64,000 nt of DNA from Natronospira sp. (lineage in GTDB: Bacteria; Pseudomonadota; Gammaproteobacteria; Natronospirales; Natronospiraceae). The stretch lies in contig PWMQ01000097.1 in assembly GCA_003558125.1 (NCBI GenBank), positions 1-64,000 of the forward strand. Direction: 5' to 3'. Within the stretch, counting starts at the first letter, position 1; every line of letters begins with the position of its first letter. This document shows, in pieces, positions 25,574 through 34,137 of the stretch. Both the position numbers and the translations under genes were made by a program. The notes under the pieces were generated by a model that searched no databases, was not told the origin of the DNA, and was given only the letters and a program-made list of their open reading frames with translations.

Positions 25574-26914
25574 GTGGTCAGCAGAAAACTGGCACCGAAA
25601 CGGGAAATCTTCGGCTGGGCGATGTTCGACTTCGCCAATCAGGCCTACACCCTGCTGATCATCACGGTGGTGTTCGGCGACCTGTTCACCCGGATCATTG
25701 TCGGCGACGGGCCGGATTATCGCCTCGGCAACCTGCTCTGGAGCCTGGCCCTGGCGGCCAGCTATTTCCTGGTGGTGACCGCCGGGCCGGTCTGTGGCGC
25801 CCTGACCGATTACTCCCGCTCCCGCAAACGCTTCCTCTTCGCCAGCTACCTGCTCACCATCATTGCCACCGCCCTGCTCTACTTCGTGGAACCGGGCTGG
25901 ATCACGCTGGCAGTGGTCCTGATCATTATCTCCAATTTCGCCTATGCGATCGGGGAAAACTTCATTGCCAGCTTCCTGCCGGACCTGGGCCCGAAGAAGG
26001 CCCTGGGGTGGATATCCGGCCTCGGCTGGGGCCTTGGCTATATCGGCGGCCTGGTGGCGACAGCCTTCACCCTGCTGATCCTGGGCGAAGTCAGCGAAGC
26101 CAATTTCGACCGCATTCGCTGGGTCGGGCCATTTGCGGCGGCCTTCTTCCTGCTCGCCGCCCTGCCCACCTTCATCTGGCTGAAGGAGCGGGGCCGGCGC
26201 CGACCGCCGCCAGTGGGGGAGAGTTACCTTCGCATCGGCTTCCGACGCCTGGGGCATACGGTCTCCAATCTGCGCGGCTTCCGGGATCTGAGCATCCTGC
26301 TGGTGTCGGTCTTTTTCGTCATGGCCGGGATCTACATCATCATCAGTTTTTCTTTCATCTACGGCGCCCAGGTCATTGGCTGGGAAGAACATGTGCGGGC
26401 GATGATGTTTGTAACCGTGCAGATTACCGCCGCCATTGGCGCCATCGGCTTCGGCTGGATCCAGTCCCGGATTGGCGCCCGCCTGACCTATATGATCACG
26501 CTGGTCCTGTGGATGGCGGCCATCATTGCCATCTGGCAAACCCCGGGTCTGACCGCCCTCGCCGAGCGCTGGCTGGACGTGAACTGGGAGGCCCAGTACG
26601 TCTTCCTCTTCGCCGGCTCCCTGGCCGGCCTCAGCCTGGGCTCCAGCCAGTCGGCCGGGCGTGCCCTGGTGGGGGTGCTCACGCCACGCGGCAAGTCGGC
26701 CGAATTCTTCGGCTTCTGGGGCCTGGCAGGCAAGGCCGCGGCCATCTTCGGCATCCTTGGCCTGGGCATCATCCAGGCCTATTTGGGTCTGGCCGATGCC
26801 ATCCTCTTCTGTCTGGCCCTGTTCGTGGCGGCCTTCCTCGCCGCCATTCCCGTCAATGAAGCCCGCGGCGCCGCCATGGCCGATAGCTGGCGAGATCCAC
26901 ACCGGACTGATTGA
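25574..26914 (+). CDS. MFS transporter, UMF1 family
   Basis: A 446-aa integral membrane protein of the major facilitator superfamily, with about twelve hydrophobic segments. The start EIFGWAMFDFANQAYTLLII is a hallmark of the UMF1/Atg22-like group, with SRSRKRFLFASYLL and ISGLGWGLGYIGGL further on, and SLGSSQSAGRALVG in the second half. The substrate is unknown; relatives have been linked to amino acid efflux. Translation probably starts at GTG 25574, with GGGAG upstream. It ends 33 bases from the end of ubiA on the other strand. Confidence 0.88.
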   Translation: MVSRKLAPKREIFGWAMFDFANQAYTLLIITVVFGDLFTRIIVGDGPDYRLGNLLWSLALAASYFLVVTAGPVCGALTDYSRSRKRFLFASYLLTIIATALLYFVEPGWITLAVVLIIISNFAYAIGENFIASFLPDLGPKKALGWISGLGWGLGYIGGLVATAFTLLILGEVSEANFDRIRWVGPFAAAFFLLAALPTFIWLKERGRRRPPPVGESYLRIGFRRLGHTVSNLRGFRDLSILLVSVFFVMAGIYIIISFSFIYGAQVIGWEEHVRAMMFVTVQITAAIGAIGFGWIQSRIGARLTYMITLVLWMAAIIAIWQTPGLTALAERWLDVNWEAQYVFLFAGSLAGLSLGSSQSAGRALVGVLTPRGKSAEFFGFWGLAGKAAAIFGILGLGIIQAYLGLADAILFCLALFVAAFLAAIPVNEARGAAMADSWRDPHRTD

Positions 26915-26946
26915 TGACTGAGAGGGCCGCGAATGGCGGTACGGCC

Positions 26947-27891
26947 TCAAGCGGTGAAAGTGTAATCCAGGAGGATGCCGGCGAAGACGAAGAAACCAAG
27001 CCAGTTATTGGAAAGGAAAGCACGGAAACAGTCGTCTCGGCGGCGATGGTAGATGAGGTATTGCTGCCAGACGATATTGGCGGCGGCGAAGGCCAGGGCC
27101 CAGAGATAGGTGACACCCAGCTCGGCCTGCTGGCCAATGAGATAAAGCGTGAAGAGGAAGGCCAGTTGAATCAGGCCGATGATGAGTCGGTCGAGATCAC
27201 CGAAGAGGATGGCGGCTGATTTGACCCCGATCTTGAGATCATCGTCACGATCCACCATGCCGTAAATGGTGTCATAGGCCAATGCCCAGAGGATGACGGC
27301 GATGAATATCAGCCAGGCCAGTTCACTGAGTCCGCCGGTCTGGGCAGCCCAGACCATGGGCGCGGCCCAGCCAAAGGCGATGCCAAGATAGGCCTGGGGC
27401 AGATAGGTGTAGCGCTTCATGAAGGGGTAGCTGGCGGCGAGAAAAATACCGACGAAAGCCAGCTTGATGGTGAGGGGGTTCATGGTCAGCACCAGCCCGA
27501 AGGCCACCAGGCCGAGCACGGCGAACAGGGCCAGTGCCTCCCAGGGCCTGATGGCGCCGGTGGCCAGGGGCCTTTCCCTGGTTCTTTTCACATGACCGTC
27601 AATATTGCGATCCGCGAAGTCATTGATCACACAACCGGCGGCCCGCATTACAAAGACCCCGAGCACGAAAACCACGAAGACCCTGGCATCGGGATGGCCT
27701 TCGCCCGCGAGCCACAGGGCCCAGAGGGTGGGCCAGAGGAGCAGAAATGTTCCGATGGGGCGATCCACCCGCATGAGCCGGATGTAATGACCAACCCGGG
27801 TCGCGGCGGCGGGCAACTGCTGTTGCACCAGCTTGCTGCGGCGCAGGCGGCGCAGTTTACGGGCGAGTTGGTCCGAGAACCGCTCCCTCAT
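26947..27891 (-). CDS. ubiA: 4-hydroxybenzoate polyprenyltransferase
   Basis: Joins 4-hydroxybenzoate to the polyprenyl tail in ubiquinone synthesis. The 314-aa membrane protein has both Asp-rich motifs: [22 protein letters not shown] near residue 100, and [18 protein letters not shown] near residue 220. [20 protein letters not shown] is also family-typical. The ATG at 27891 overlaps the ubiC stop in ATGA, giving a tight ubiC-ubiA pair. Confidence 0.95.
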   Translation of the reverse strand: MRERFSDQLARKLRRLRRSKLVQQQLPAAATRVGHYIRLMRVDRPIGTFLLLWPTLWALWLAGEGHPDARVFVVFVLGVFVMRAAGCVINDFADRNIDGHVKRTRERPLATGAIRPWEALALFAVLGLVAFGLVLTMNPLTIKLAFVGIFLAASYPFMKRYTYLPQAYLGIAFGWAAPMVWAAQTGGLSELAWLIFIAVILWALAYDTIYGMVDRDDDLKIGVKSAAILFGDLDRLIIGLIQLAFLFTLYLIGQQAELGVTYLWALAFAAANIVWQQYLIYHRRRDDCFRAFLSNNWLGFFVFAGILLDYTFTA

Positions 27892-28421
27892 TCCGACTCT
27901 CCCTGCAGAAAACATTCAACAACAACCATGGCCTGATTGCCCACCAGCAAACGAGACCGACGAGCCCAGAGCACCGGGGCTCCATTTTCCAGTCCCTGGC
28001 GAGCCCGCTCTGCCAGGGGGTCATCGGCTTCCAGACGGGCAACCCTGAGATCTTCTCGCCTGGTCTGGCCCTGCGAGAACAGACGCGTGCCCAGGGGCTG
28101 GTCACCCAGGGACGTCATCCAATCCAGGCTGTCCAGCATGGCGGCAGGGATATGGCTGACCGCGTAGACCAGGGGTCTACCGCCCACATGCAGCCGTACT
28201 TCCCGACGCAGGGCCCCATCACCGTCATTGGCCTCGCTCAAGCGCTCCACTTCCACCGCTTGACCGAACTCGGACTGCAGACGGTTGGTCAGGGAGCCGG
28301 TTTCCGTTAGCCAGGGCCAGATCGCCGGGCGCAGCGCCGCTGCCACCGAGTCGGGCGGGCACCATTTGGCGTGGGTCTGGATTTCCGGCTGTGGGCTGCT
28401 CTGGCTCATGGCGGCGGTCAT
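27888..28421 (-). CDS. ubiC: Chorismate pyruvate-lyase
   Basis: Makes 4-hydroxybenzoate and pyruvate from chorismate, the first dedicated ubiquinone step. The 177-aa protein shows the family features [33 protein letters not shown] and [22 protein letters not shown]. The last includes the LG-LF-R region near the active-site glutamate. A second ATG four codons in is possible. It is divergent from the GGDEF gene. Confidence 0.93.
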   Translation of the reverse strand: MTAAMSQSSPQPEIQTHAKWCPPDSVAAALRPAIWPWLTETGSLTNRLQSEFGQAVEVERLSEANDGDGALRREVRLHVGGRPLVYAVSHIPAAMLDSLDWMTSLGDQPLGTRLFSQGQTRREDLRVARLEADDPLAERARQGLENGAPVLWARRSRLLVGNQAMVVVECFLQGESE

Positions 28422-28538
28422 TGTAGCATCGCCGCGGATGGCCGCCGGCAGCCCCGCAGGCAGTGGCGACGGCTTTCGCTATACTGACGACAGATCAAGA
28501 TTTCAGAATGCCGGGCGGATGCCCGAAGGGAGCAATAG

Positions 28539-31523
28539 GTGATACGGCAGGGAGTGCATCGGCAATGGCCCGCAATGAGCGTGTTGCTCCTGATTACCTC
28601 GCTGATGGCCGGCCCGGTGACCGCCCTGGATCCCAAGCGCGATGTCGATCAGTACATCCATGAGGTCTGGACCAGCCAGGACGGACTCCCCCAGAACTCC
28701 ATCAACGGCCTCACCCTCGGCCCCCGGGGCTATCTCTGGCTGGCCACCTATGACGGATTGATTCGCTTCGACGGCGAACGCTTCCACCGCCTGGAAGATG
28801 AGCGGCTGCCGGGCCGGCGACTGCGCATCATTGGCGCCCATTCGCATGGATTCTGGGTCAGCGGCGAGCTGCGGGGACTGGTGTTTTTTGACGGCGAGAA
28901 GGCCCACCCCATCGCCAATCACGACAACGAGATGCGATGGCCGCTGTCCGCGGCCATCGGGGACGAGAACCGGGCCTGGATTGCCGCCAACAATGGGCTA
29001 TTCCGACTCCAGGGCGAGTCATTGGAAGCAGTGGAGAACGGTCTGCCCGAGGGCTCGGCGATGATGAGCCTGGCCCGCTTCGGCCCCCGGCAACGGCTTG
29101 CCGTTGCCGGCCTGGACGGGGTGTTTCTGGAGCAGTCTGACGGTCGCTTTCAACCGCTGTCCGTGGGCGAGGCCGCCGGCATGCATGTCTACAGTCTGGT
29201 GGGTGAGAAGGACGGACTCTGGATCGGAGGCGACCGGGGCCTTTTTCATCTCCGTCTGAATGAGGCGGGTGATCAGCGTCTTGAGAGCACCGAGTGGCAC
29301 TGGTCGGACAGGGATGGCTATTCCATCCGTGCCCTGCACCGAGACACTCAGGGCAATCTGTGGGCCGGCATCCAGGGGCTGGGGGTCGGACGGGTGAACG
29401 CCGGCGGCCACCAGCTATTCACCCGTGACGACGGTCTCAGTCACCACAGTATCAGCGCCTTTTTTCAGGATCCGGAAGGCAGTCTCTGGATTGGCACCGA
29501 TGGCGGCGGCCTGAACCGTCTCCGCGACGGATCCGTCATTGCCCATGGCGGCGACGGCAGCCCCCTGGATCATTCCATCCTGCCAATGGTTGCGGACAGC
29601 CGCGGCGATCTGTGGCTCGGCGGCGTCTGCTCCGGGGTTCATCGCTTCCGGGATGGCGAGGTGATCGAGCGCTTCAATGAGAACCATGGGCTGGCCAACA
29701 GCTGCATCTACAGCCTGCTGCTCGACGACCAGAACAGACTCTGGGCAGGCAGCTATGGCGGTGGGGTTTTCCGGCGGGACGGGGAGCAGGATTTCAGGCA
29801 GATCGCCCTGGCCGCGGCGGCAGGGAGCAGCGAGGATCAGGCCGATGACATTGTGGTCACGGCCCTTCACCAGGGTCCTGACGGCAGTATCTGGCTGGGC
29901 AGCAATCAGGGCCTGTTCCGCTACCACGCAGACAATGACCAGTTTCGCCGGCTTGAAGGCAGCGAAACACATTTCATCGTCCAGATCCGTCTTGAGGACG
30001 ACAGACTGTTGCTGGCCACCAACGAAGGCGCCTACCAGGCACCGGTCCCGGATGGCGACGGACCACTTCAGGCAAGCCCCATCAGTGATGATCCACGACT
30101 GCGCGGGGCGCGGGTGCGGGAAATCCATCGGGATGACGCCGGTATCTGGATGGGCACCTATGGGGCCGGCCTGCAGTTCTTCGACGGCGAGGCGTTGCAT
30201 GTCCTGGACCAGCGTCATGGCCTCAAGGAATCGGTGATATCCCGTATCCTTCGCGATGATCGGGAGGGACTGATCATGAGCGGCAACCGGGGTATCTCTC
30301 GTGTCTCGCGCAGTGAACTGTTGGAAGTGATCCGAGGGGAGCGTTCACGCGCCGATGTACAACTGCTGGGAACGCGGGATGGGATGCGGGTGGCAGAAAC
30401 CAATGGCGGCGGTCAGCCCGCCGGACTGCGCGATGCACAAGGGCGTTACTGGTTCCCCACCGTGGATGGCATTGTCCAATTGGGCGGAGAGGAAGACACC
30501 CTCAAGCTGCGACCGCCACCGGTGCATATCGAATCCGTACGGGTTGGCGGGGAGCCGGTCCCTGTCGATGACACGGTCACCATACCCGCTGACCGTCGGG
30601 AGCTGGAGGTCCGGTACACGGGCTTGAGCTTCATCGCACCCGAACGCATGCGATTTCGTTATCGCCTGGGTGAGACCAGCCCCTGGGTGGATGTGGGCAA
30701 TCGCCGCAGCCTCTTGCTGGCTCATCCGCCAGCAGGCGAATACACCCTGGAGATACTTGCCGCCAACGAAGATGGTATCTGGAGTGAGCAGACTGCAAGG
30801 CTGGCTTTGCAAGTCAAGGCACCCTTTCGCAAGACCATCTGGTTTCCTCTGCTGCTGGTCACTGCGGCAATGATCGGCCTCGGCGGGCTTTCCGCCCTGG
30901 GTCTTTACCGAGCCCGCAGTCGCCGCCGTCAGCTGGAACGCCTGGTTGAGGAGAGAACCGCGGCCCTGGAGCAGGCCAATGCCCAACTCAGCACCCAGGC
31001 ATCGCGGGACGGCCTCACCGGGGCCGGCAACCGGCGCCAGCTGCGTGACCGCCTCACGTCCAACTGGCGAGACTGCGCCGAAAGGGGCCAGCCCCTCAGT
31101 CTGCTGATACTGGATATCGATCATTTCAAGGAATATAACGATGCCCACGGCCATCTCACCGGCGATCACTGTCTGTGCCAGATCGTGGACGCCCTGCAGG
31201 GGCTGCTGCGACCGCAAGACACCCTGGTTCGCTTCGGCGGCGAGGAGTTCGTCATCCTCCTGCCCGGCGTGGACGGAACTGAGGCCACAACGATTGCCGA
31301 ACGCCTGCGGCGGCGGGTAAGTGATCTGGGCATTCCCCATCGCGCCTCACCGGTAGCCCGCTGCGTCACCCTGTCCATTGGTCGGGCGAGCGTGCATCCG
31401 GGTGCCGATGAGCGCTCAAACGAGCTGCTGCGGAAAGCGGACCAGGCCCTCTACCAGGCCAAGGAAAAGGGCCGAAACCGGGTCTGGCAGTCAGCAGTTA
31501 GAGACGATCAAACGCCGACATAA
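28539..31523 (+). CDS. Sensory diguanylate cyclase with beta-propeller periplasmic domain
   Basis: The 994-aa product starts with a signal peptide (VLLLITSLMAGPVTA). It continues with many two-component regulator-propeller repeats, seen as recurring LWLGT/DGLIRFDG/LWAG-type segments (about residues 40-640). A Y_Y_Y domain follows (about 690-755, MRFRYRLGETSPWVDVGN), then one membrane helix (about 766-790), a coiled-coil-like linker (LVEERTAALEQANAQL) and a GGDEF domain with GGEEF near residue 900. It should sense a periplasmic signal and make cyclic di-GMP. No EAL domain is attached. It starts at GTG 28539 with AGGGAG upstream, and its last 16 bases overlap the 3' end of recG on the other strand. 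Confidence 0.93.
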   Translation: MIRQGVHRQWPAMSVLLLITSLMAGPVTALDPKRDVDQYIHEVWTSQDGLPQNSINGLTLGPRGYLWLATYDGLIRFDGERFHRLEDERLPGRRLRIIGAHSHGFWVSGELRGLVFFDGEKAHPIANHDNEMRWPLSAAIGDENRAWIAANNGLFRLQGESLEAVENGLPEGSAMMSLARFGPRQRLAVAGLDGVFLEQSDGRFQPLSVGEAAGMHVYSLVGEKDGLWIGGDRGLFHLRLNEAGDQRLESTEWHWSDRDGYSIRALHRDTQGNLWAGIQGLGVGRVNAGGHQLFTRDDGLSHHSISAFFQDPEGSLWIGTDGGGLNRLRDGSVIAHGGDGSPLDHSILPMVADSRGDLWLGGVCSGVHRFRDGEVIERFNENHGLANSCIYSLLLDDQNRLWAGSYGGGVFRRDGEQDFRQIALAAAAGSSEDQADDIVVTALHQGPDGSIWLGSNQGLFRYHADNDQFRRLEGSETHFIVQIRLEDDRLLLATNEGAYQAPVPDGDGPLQASPISDDPRLRGARVREIHRDDAGIWMGTYGAGLQFFDGEALHVLDQRHGLKESVISRILRDDREGLIMSGNRGISRVSRSELLEVIRGERSRADVQLLGTRDGMRVAETNGGGQPAGLRDAQGRYWFPTVDGIVQLGGEEDTLKLRPPPVHIESVRVGGEPVPVDDTVTIPADRRELEVRYTGLSFIAPERMRFRYRLGETSPWVDVGNRRSLLLAHPPAGEYTLEILAANEDGIWSEQTARLALQVKAPFRKTIWFPLLLVTAAMIGLGGLSALGLYRARSRRRQLERLVEERTAALEQANAQLSTQASRDGLTGAGNRRQLRDRLTSNWRDCAERGQPLSLLILDIDHFKEYNDAHGHLTGDHCLCQIVDALQGLLRPQDTLVRFGGEEFVILLPGVDGTEATTIAERLRRRVSDLGIPHRASPVARCVTLSIGRASVHPGADERSNELLRKADQALYQAKEKGRNRVWQSAVRDDQTPT

Positions 31524-33604
31524 CGCCCGGCCTCGCCCACCCAGCGAGCCATGAGGGCGTGGGCTGCCTCAGGATGGTCGCGGAGCAAGGGATCAGCGAC
31601 CTCGGCCACCTCAGGAAGCAGGTCCCGGTCGCGCATGAGATCGGCAATGCGCAGTTCGGCGGCACCGGTCTGGCGGGTGCCAAGCACTTCGCCGGGCCCC
31701 CGCAGATCCAGATCGCGGTGCGCCACCTGAAAACCGTCATTGGTCTCGCGCATGATTTCCAGCCGGGCACGGGCAATCTCGTTCAAGGGCGGCCGGTAAA
31801 GCAGGACACAACTGCTGGCCGCGCTCCCCCGGCCCACTCGCCCCCGAAGCTGGTGTAGCTGGGACAGACCCAGGCGCTCGGCATTCTCGATGATCATCAA
31901 GCTGGCGTTGGGAACATTGACGCCCACCTCGATGACCGTGGTCGCCACCAGCAATCGGATTTCGCCGGCCTTGAAGCGCTGCATGACCGATTCCTTGTCC
32001 ACCGCCTTCATGCGACCATGGACCAGACCCACTTCAATCCCCGGCAAGGCTTCACGCAGGGCCAGGGCACTGTCTTCAGCGGCCTGACATTGCAATAGCT
32101 CTGATTCTTCCACCAACGGACAGACCCAGTAGACCTGGCGGCCTTCGGCACAATTATCAGCGACACGCGCCACCACCTCGGCACGGCGGGACTCGGGCAG
32201 GGCCACGGTCTTCACCGGCGTTCGGCCCGGCGGCAACTCATCGATCACCGACACATCCAGGTCGGCGTAGGCGGTCATGGCCAGGGTGCGCGGAATGGGC
32301 GTGGCGGTCATGATCAGCTGGTGGGGCTGACGACCGTCCTGCTCGCCCTTTTCACGCAGGGCGAGGCGTTGATGGACACCGAAGCGATGCTGCTCGTCCA
32401 CCACCGCCAGAGCCAGATCCCGGAAACGGACCTGCGCCTGAAACAGGGCATGGGTACCCACCACCACATCAATCTCGCCGTGGGCCACCGCCTTCAGTGT
32501 CCAGCGCCGCTCGGCAGCGGCCTGTTTGCCGGATAGCCAGCCCACCCGCAGACCCAGGGGTTCCAGCCATTCGCGAAAATTCTGCAAATGCTGTTCGGCC
32601 AGGATTTCGGTGGGCGCCATGACCGCCACCTGACCACCGGCCTCCACCGCCCGAAGCGCGGCGAGGACCGCAATCACGGTCTTGCCCGAGCCCACATCCC
32701 CCTGCACCAGGCGCAGCATGGGCTCTTCCCGGGACAGGTCCTTGAAGACTTCTGCCTGCACTCGCTGCTGGGCCGGGGTCAGGGTGAAATCGAGTGACTC
32801 CAGAAAAGTCGGCACCAGGCGATCATCACCGTGCAGCGCGCGCGCCGGATCCTGACGAAAACGGGCACGGGCCAGACGCAGACTCAGGCGCTGGGCGAGC
32901 AGTTCCTCGAATGCCAGTCGGCGTCGGGCCGGATGCTCGCCCTCGGTCAGGGCCTGCAAGGAAATGGAGGGCGGCGGCCGATGAATGACCCGCAGGGCCT
33001 CACGCAGGTCCATGCGCAGATTGGCCGGGAGCATGCTTTCAGGGAGAAGGTCGCGGAGCAGGGCCGGGTCATTGTCCAGCAAGGCCAGGGCCTGATCGAT
33101 GAGCGCACGCAAACGATTCTGATTCAGCCCCTCGGTGGTGGGATAGACCGGAGTGAGGGCTTCCTCCACCGGGGTATCCGCCGACACCTCCCGATACTCG
33201 GGATGGACCATTTCCAGGCCCCGCCTGCCCCGCCGGGCCTCACCAAAGCAACGCAGTTGCACACCGCGTTTCAGGCGCTCTTGCTGGGCACGGGAGAAAT
33301 GGAAGAACCGCAGCAGCAGACTGCCGCTGCCATCGGCAATGGAAACCAGCAGACTGCGGCGACGGCGATAGACCGTCTCCACATGCTGAACACGGCCCTC
33401 CACCACCACCCGGTCACCCGGGCGGAGACTGCCCATGGGCACGACCCGGGTTCGGTCCTCCCAACGCAGCGGTAGATGAAAGAGCAGATCCCGAACGCCG
33501 TGGATGCCAAGCTTGCCAAGTTTTTCCGCCAGCTTGGGCCCAACGCCCTTGAGCCGGACCAGATCGGAAACCGCGCTATCGGGCTTTGCCTCCGGCTGGC
33601 TCAT
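31508..33604 (-). CDS. recG: ATP-dependent DNA helicase RecG
   Basis: Processes stalled replication forks and Holliday junctions. The 698-aa protein has the wedge/OB domain at the N-terminus (VRLKGVGPKLAEKLGKLGI), Walker A in GDVGSGKT, the helicase box DEQHRFGVHQR, MTATPIPRTLAM, and the C-terminal ENAERLGLSQLHQLRGRVGR segment. Full length for the family. The start at 33604 (MSQPEAKPDSAV) was chosen because it follows the ridA stop and matches the family; the long upstream extension overlaps ridA. It lies in the usual spoT-ridA-recG order. Confidence 0.96.
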   Translation of the reverse strand: MSQPEAKPDSAVSDLVRLKGVGPKLAEKLGKLGIHGVRDLLFHLPLRWEDRTRVVPMGSLRPGDRVVVEGRVQHVETVYRRRRSLLVSIADGSGSLLLRFFHFSRAQQERLKRGVQLRCFGEARRGRRGLEMVHPEYREVSADTPVEEALTPVYPTTEGLNQNRLRALIDQALALLDNDPALLRDLLPESMLPANLRMDLREALRVIHRPPPSISLQALTEGEHPARRRLAFEELLAQRLSLRLARARFRQDPARALHGDDRLVPTFLESLDFTLTPAQQRVQAEVFKDLSREEPMLRLVQGDVGSGKTVIAVLAALRAVEAGGQVAVMAPTEILAEQHLQNFREWLEPLGLRVGWLSGKQAAAERRWTLKAVAHGEIDVVVGTHALFQAQVRFRDLALAVVDEQHRFGVHQRLALREKGEQDGRQPHQLIMTATPIPRTLAMTAYADLDVSVIDELPPGRTPVKTVALPESRRAEVVARVADNCAEGRQVYWVCPLVEESELLQCQAAEDSALALREALPGIEVGLVHGRMKAVDKESVMQRFKAGEIRLLVATTVIEVGVNVPNASLMIIENAERLGLSQLHQLRGRVGRGSAASSCVLLYRPPLNEIARARLEIMRETNDGFQVAHRDLDLRGPGEVLGTRQTGAAELRIADLMRDRDLLPEVAEVADPLLRDHPEAAHALMARWVGEAGRYVGV

Positions 33605-33608
33605 GAGT

Positions 33609-33995
33609 TCAGCGCTGCAACACCAGCACGCCATCCATCTCCACCTCCGCCCCCTTGGGTAGCTGGGCCACACCGAGGGCGGCGCGGGCGGGGTAGGGCT
33701 GCTGAAAATATTCCTGCATGATCTCGTTGACGGTGCCGAAATGGGACAGGTCGACGAGATAAATCTGCAGCTTGGCCACATCGGCAAGGCTGCCACCGGC
33801 CGCTTCGCAGACCGCAGAAAGATTATCGAACACCCGCCGGACCTGTGCCTCGATATCGCCCTCGATCAGACTGCCGGTGGCCGGGTCCAGGGGAATCTGC
33901 CCGGAGAGATAGACCGTTTCACCAACCCGGATGGCCTGAGAATAAGGTCCGATGGCTTCCGGCGCCTTGTCCGAATGAATCACCTCACGCGACAT
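33609..33995 (-). CDS. ridA: RidA family reactive intermediate/imine deaminase
   Basis: Hydrolyses reactive enamine/imine intermediates released by PLP enzymes. At 128 aa it has the complete family pattern: [52 protein letters not shown], and the C-terminal [19 protein letters not shown] with the catalytic arginine. GGAGTCCCC precedes the ATG. It lies four bases upstream of recG. Confidence 0.94.
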   Translation of the reverse strand: MSREVIHSDKAPEAIGPYSQAIRVGETVYLSGQIPLDPATGSLIEGDIEAQVRRVFDNLSAVCEAAGGSLADVAKLQIYLVDLSHFGTVNEIMQEYFQQPYPARAALGVAQLPKGAEVEMDGVLVLQR

Positions 33996-34079
33996 GGGGA
34001 CTCCGTTTTTTCAGCAAATGGGGAAGTCTCAAGTTTCGGTGCTGGCAGGACGGACTGCAAGGGGAAGGGGAATTCTGGG

Positions 34080-34137
34080 TGCTGAGTTCTGAGTACTGAG
34101 TTCTGAGTGCCTGGCTCGTAGCTCGCAGCTCGTAGCT
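34080..34137. repeat. CTGAGTTCTGAGTA tandem and GCTCGTAGCTCGCA repeat
   Basis: Two short simple repeats lie back to back between spoT and ridA: CTGAGTTCTGAGTACTGAGT, then GCTCGTAGCTCGCAGCTCGT. The second matches the hairpin at 3983-4050. It touches the last codon of spoT. Confidence 0.55.
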
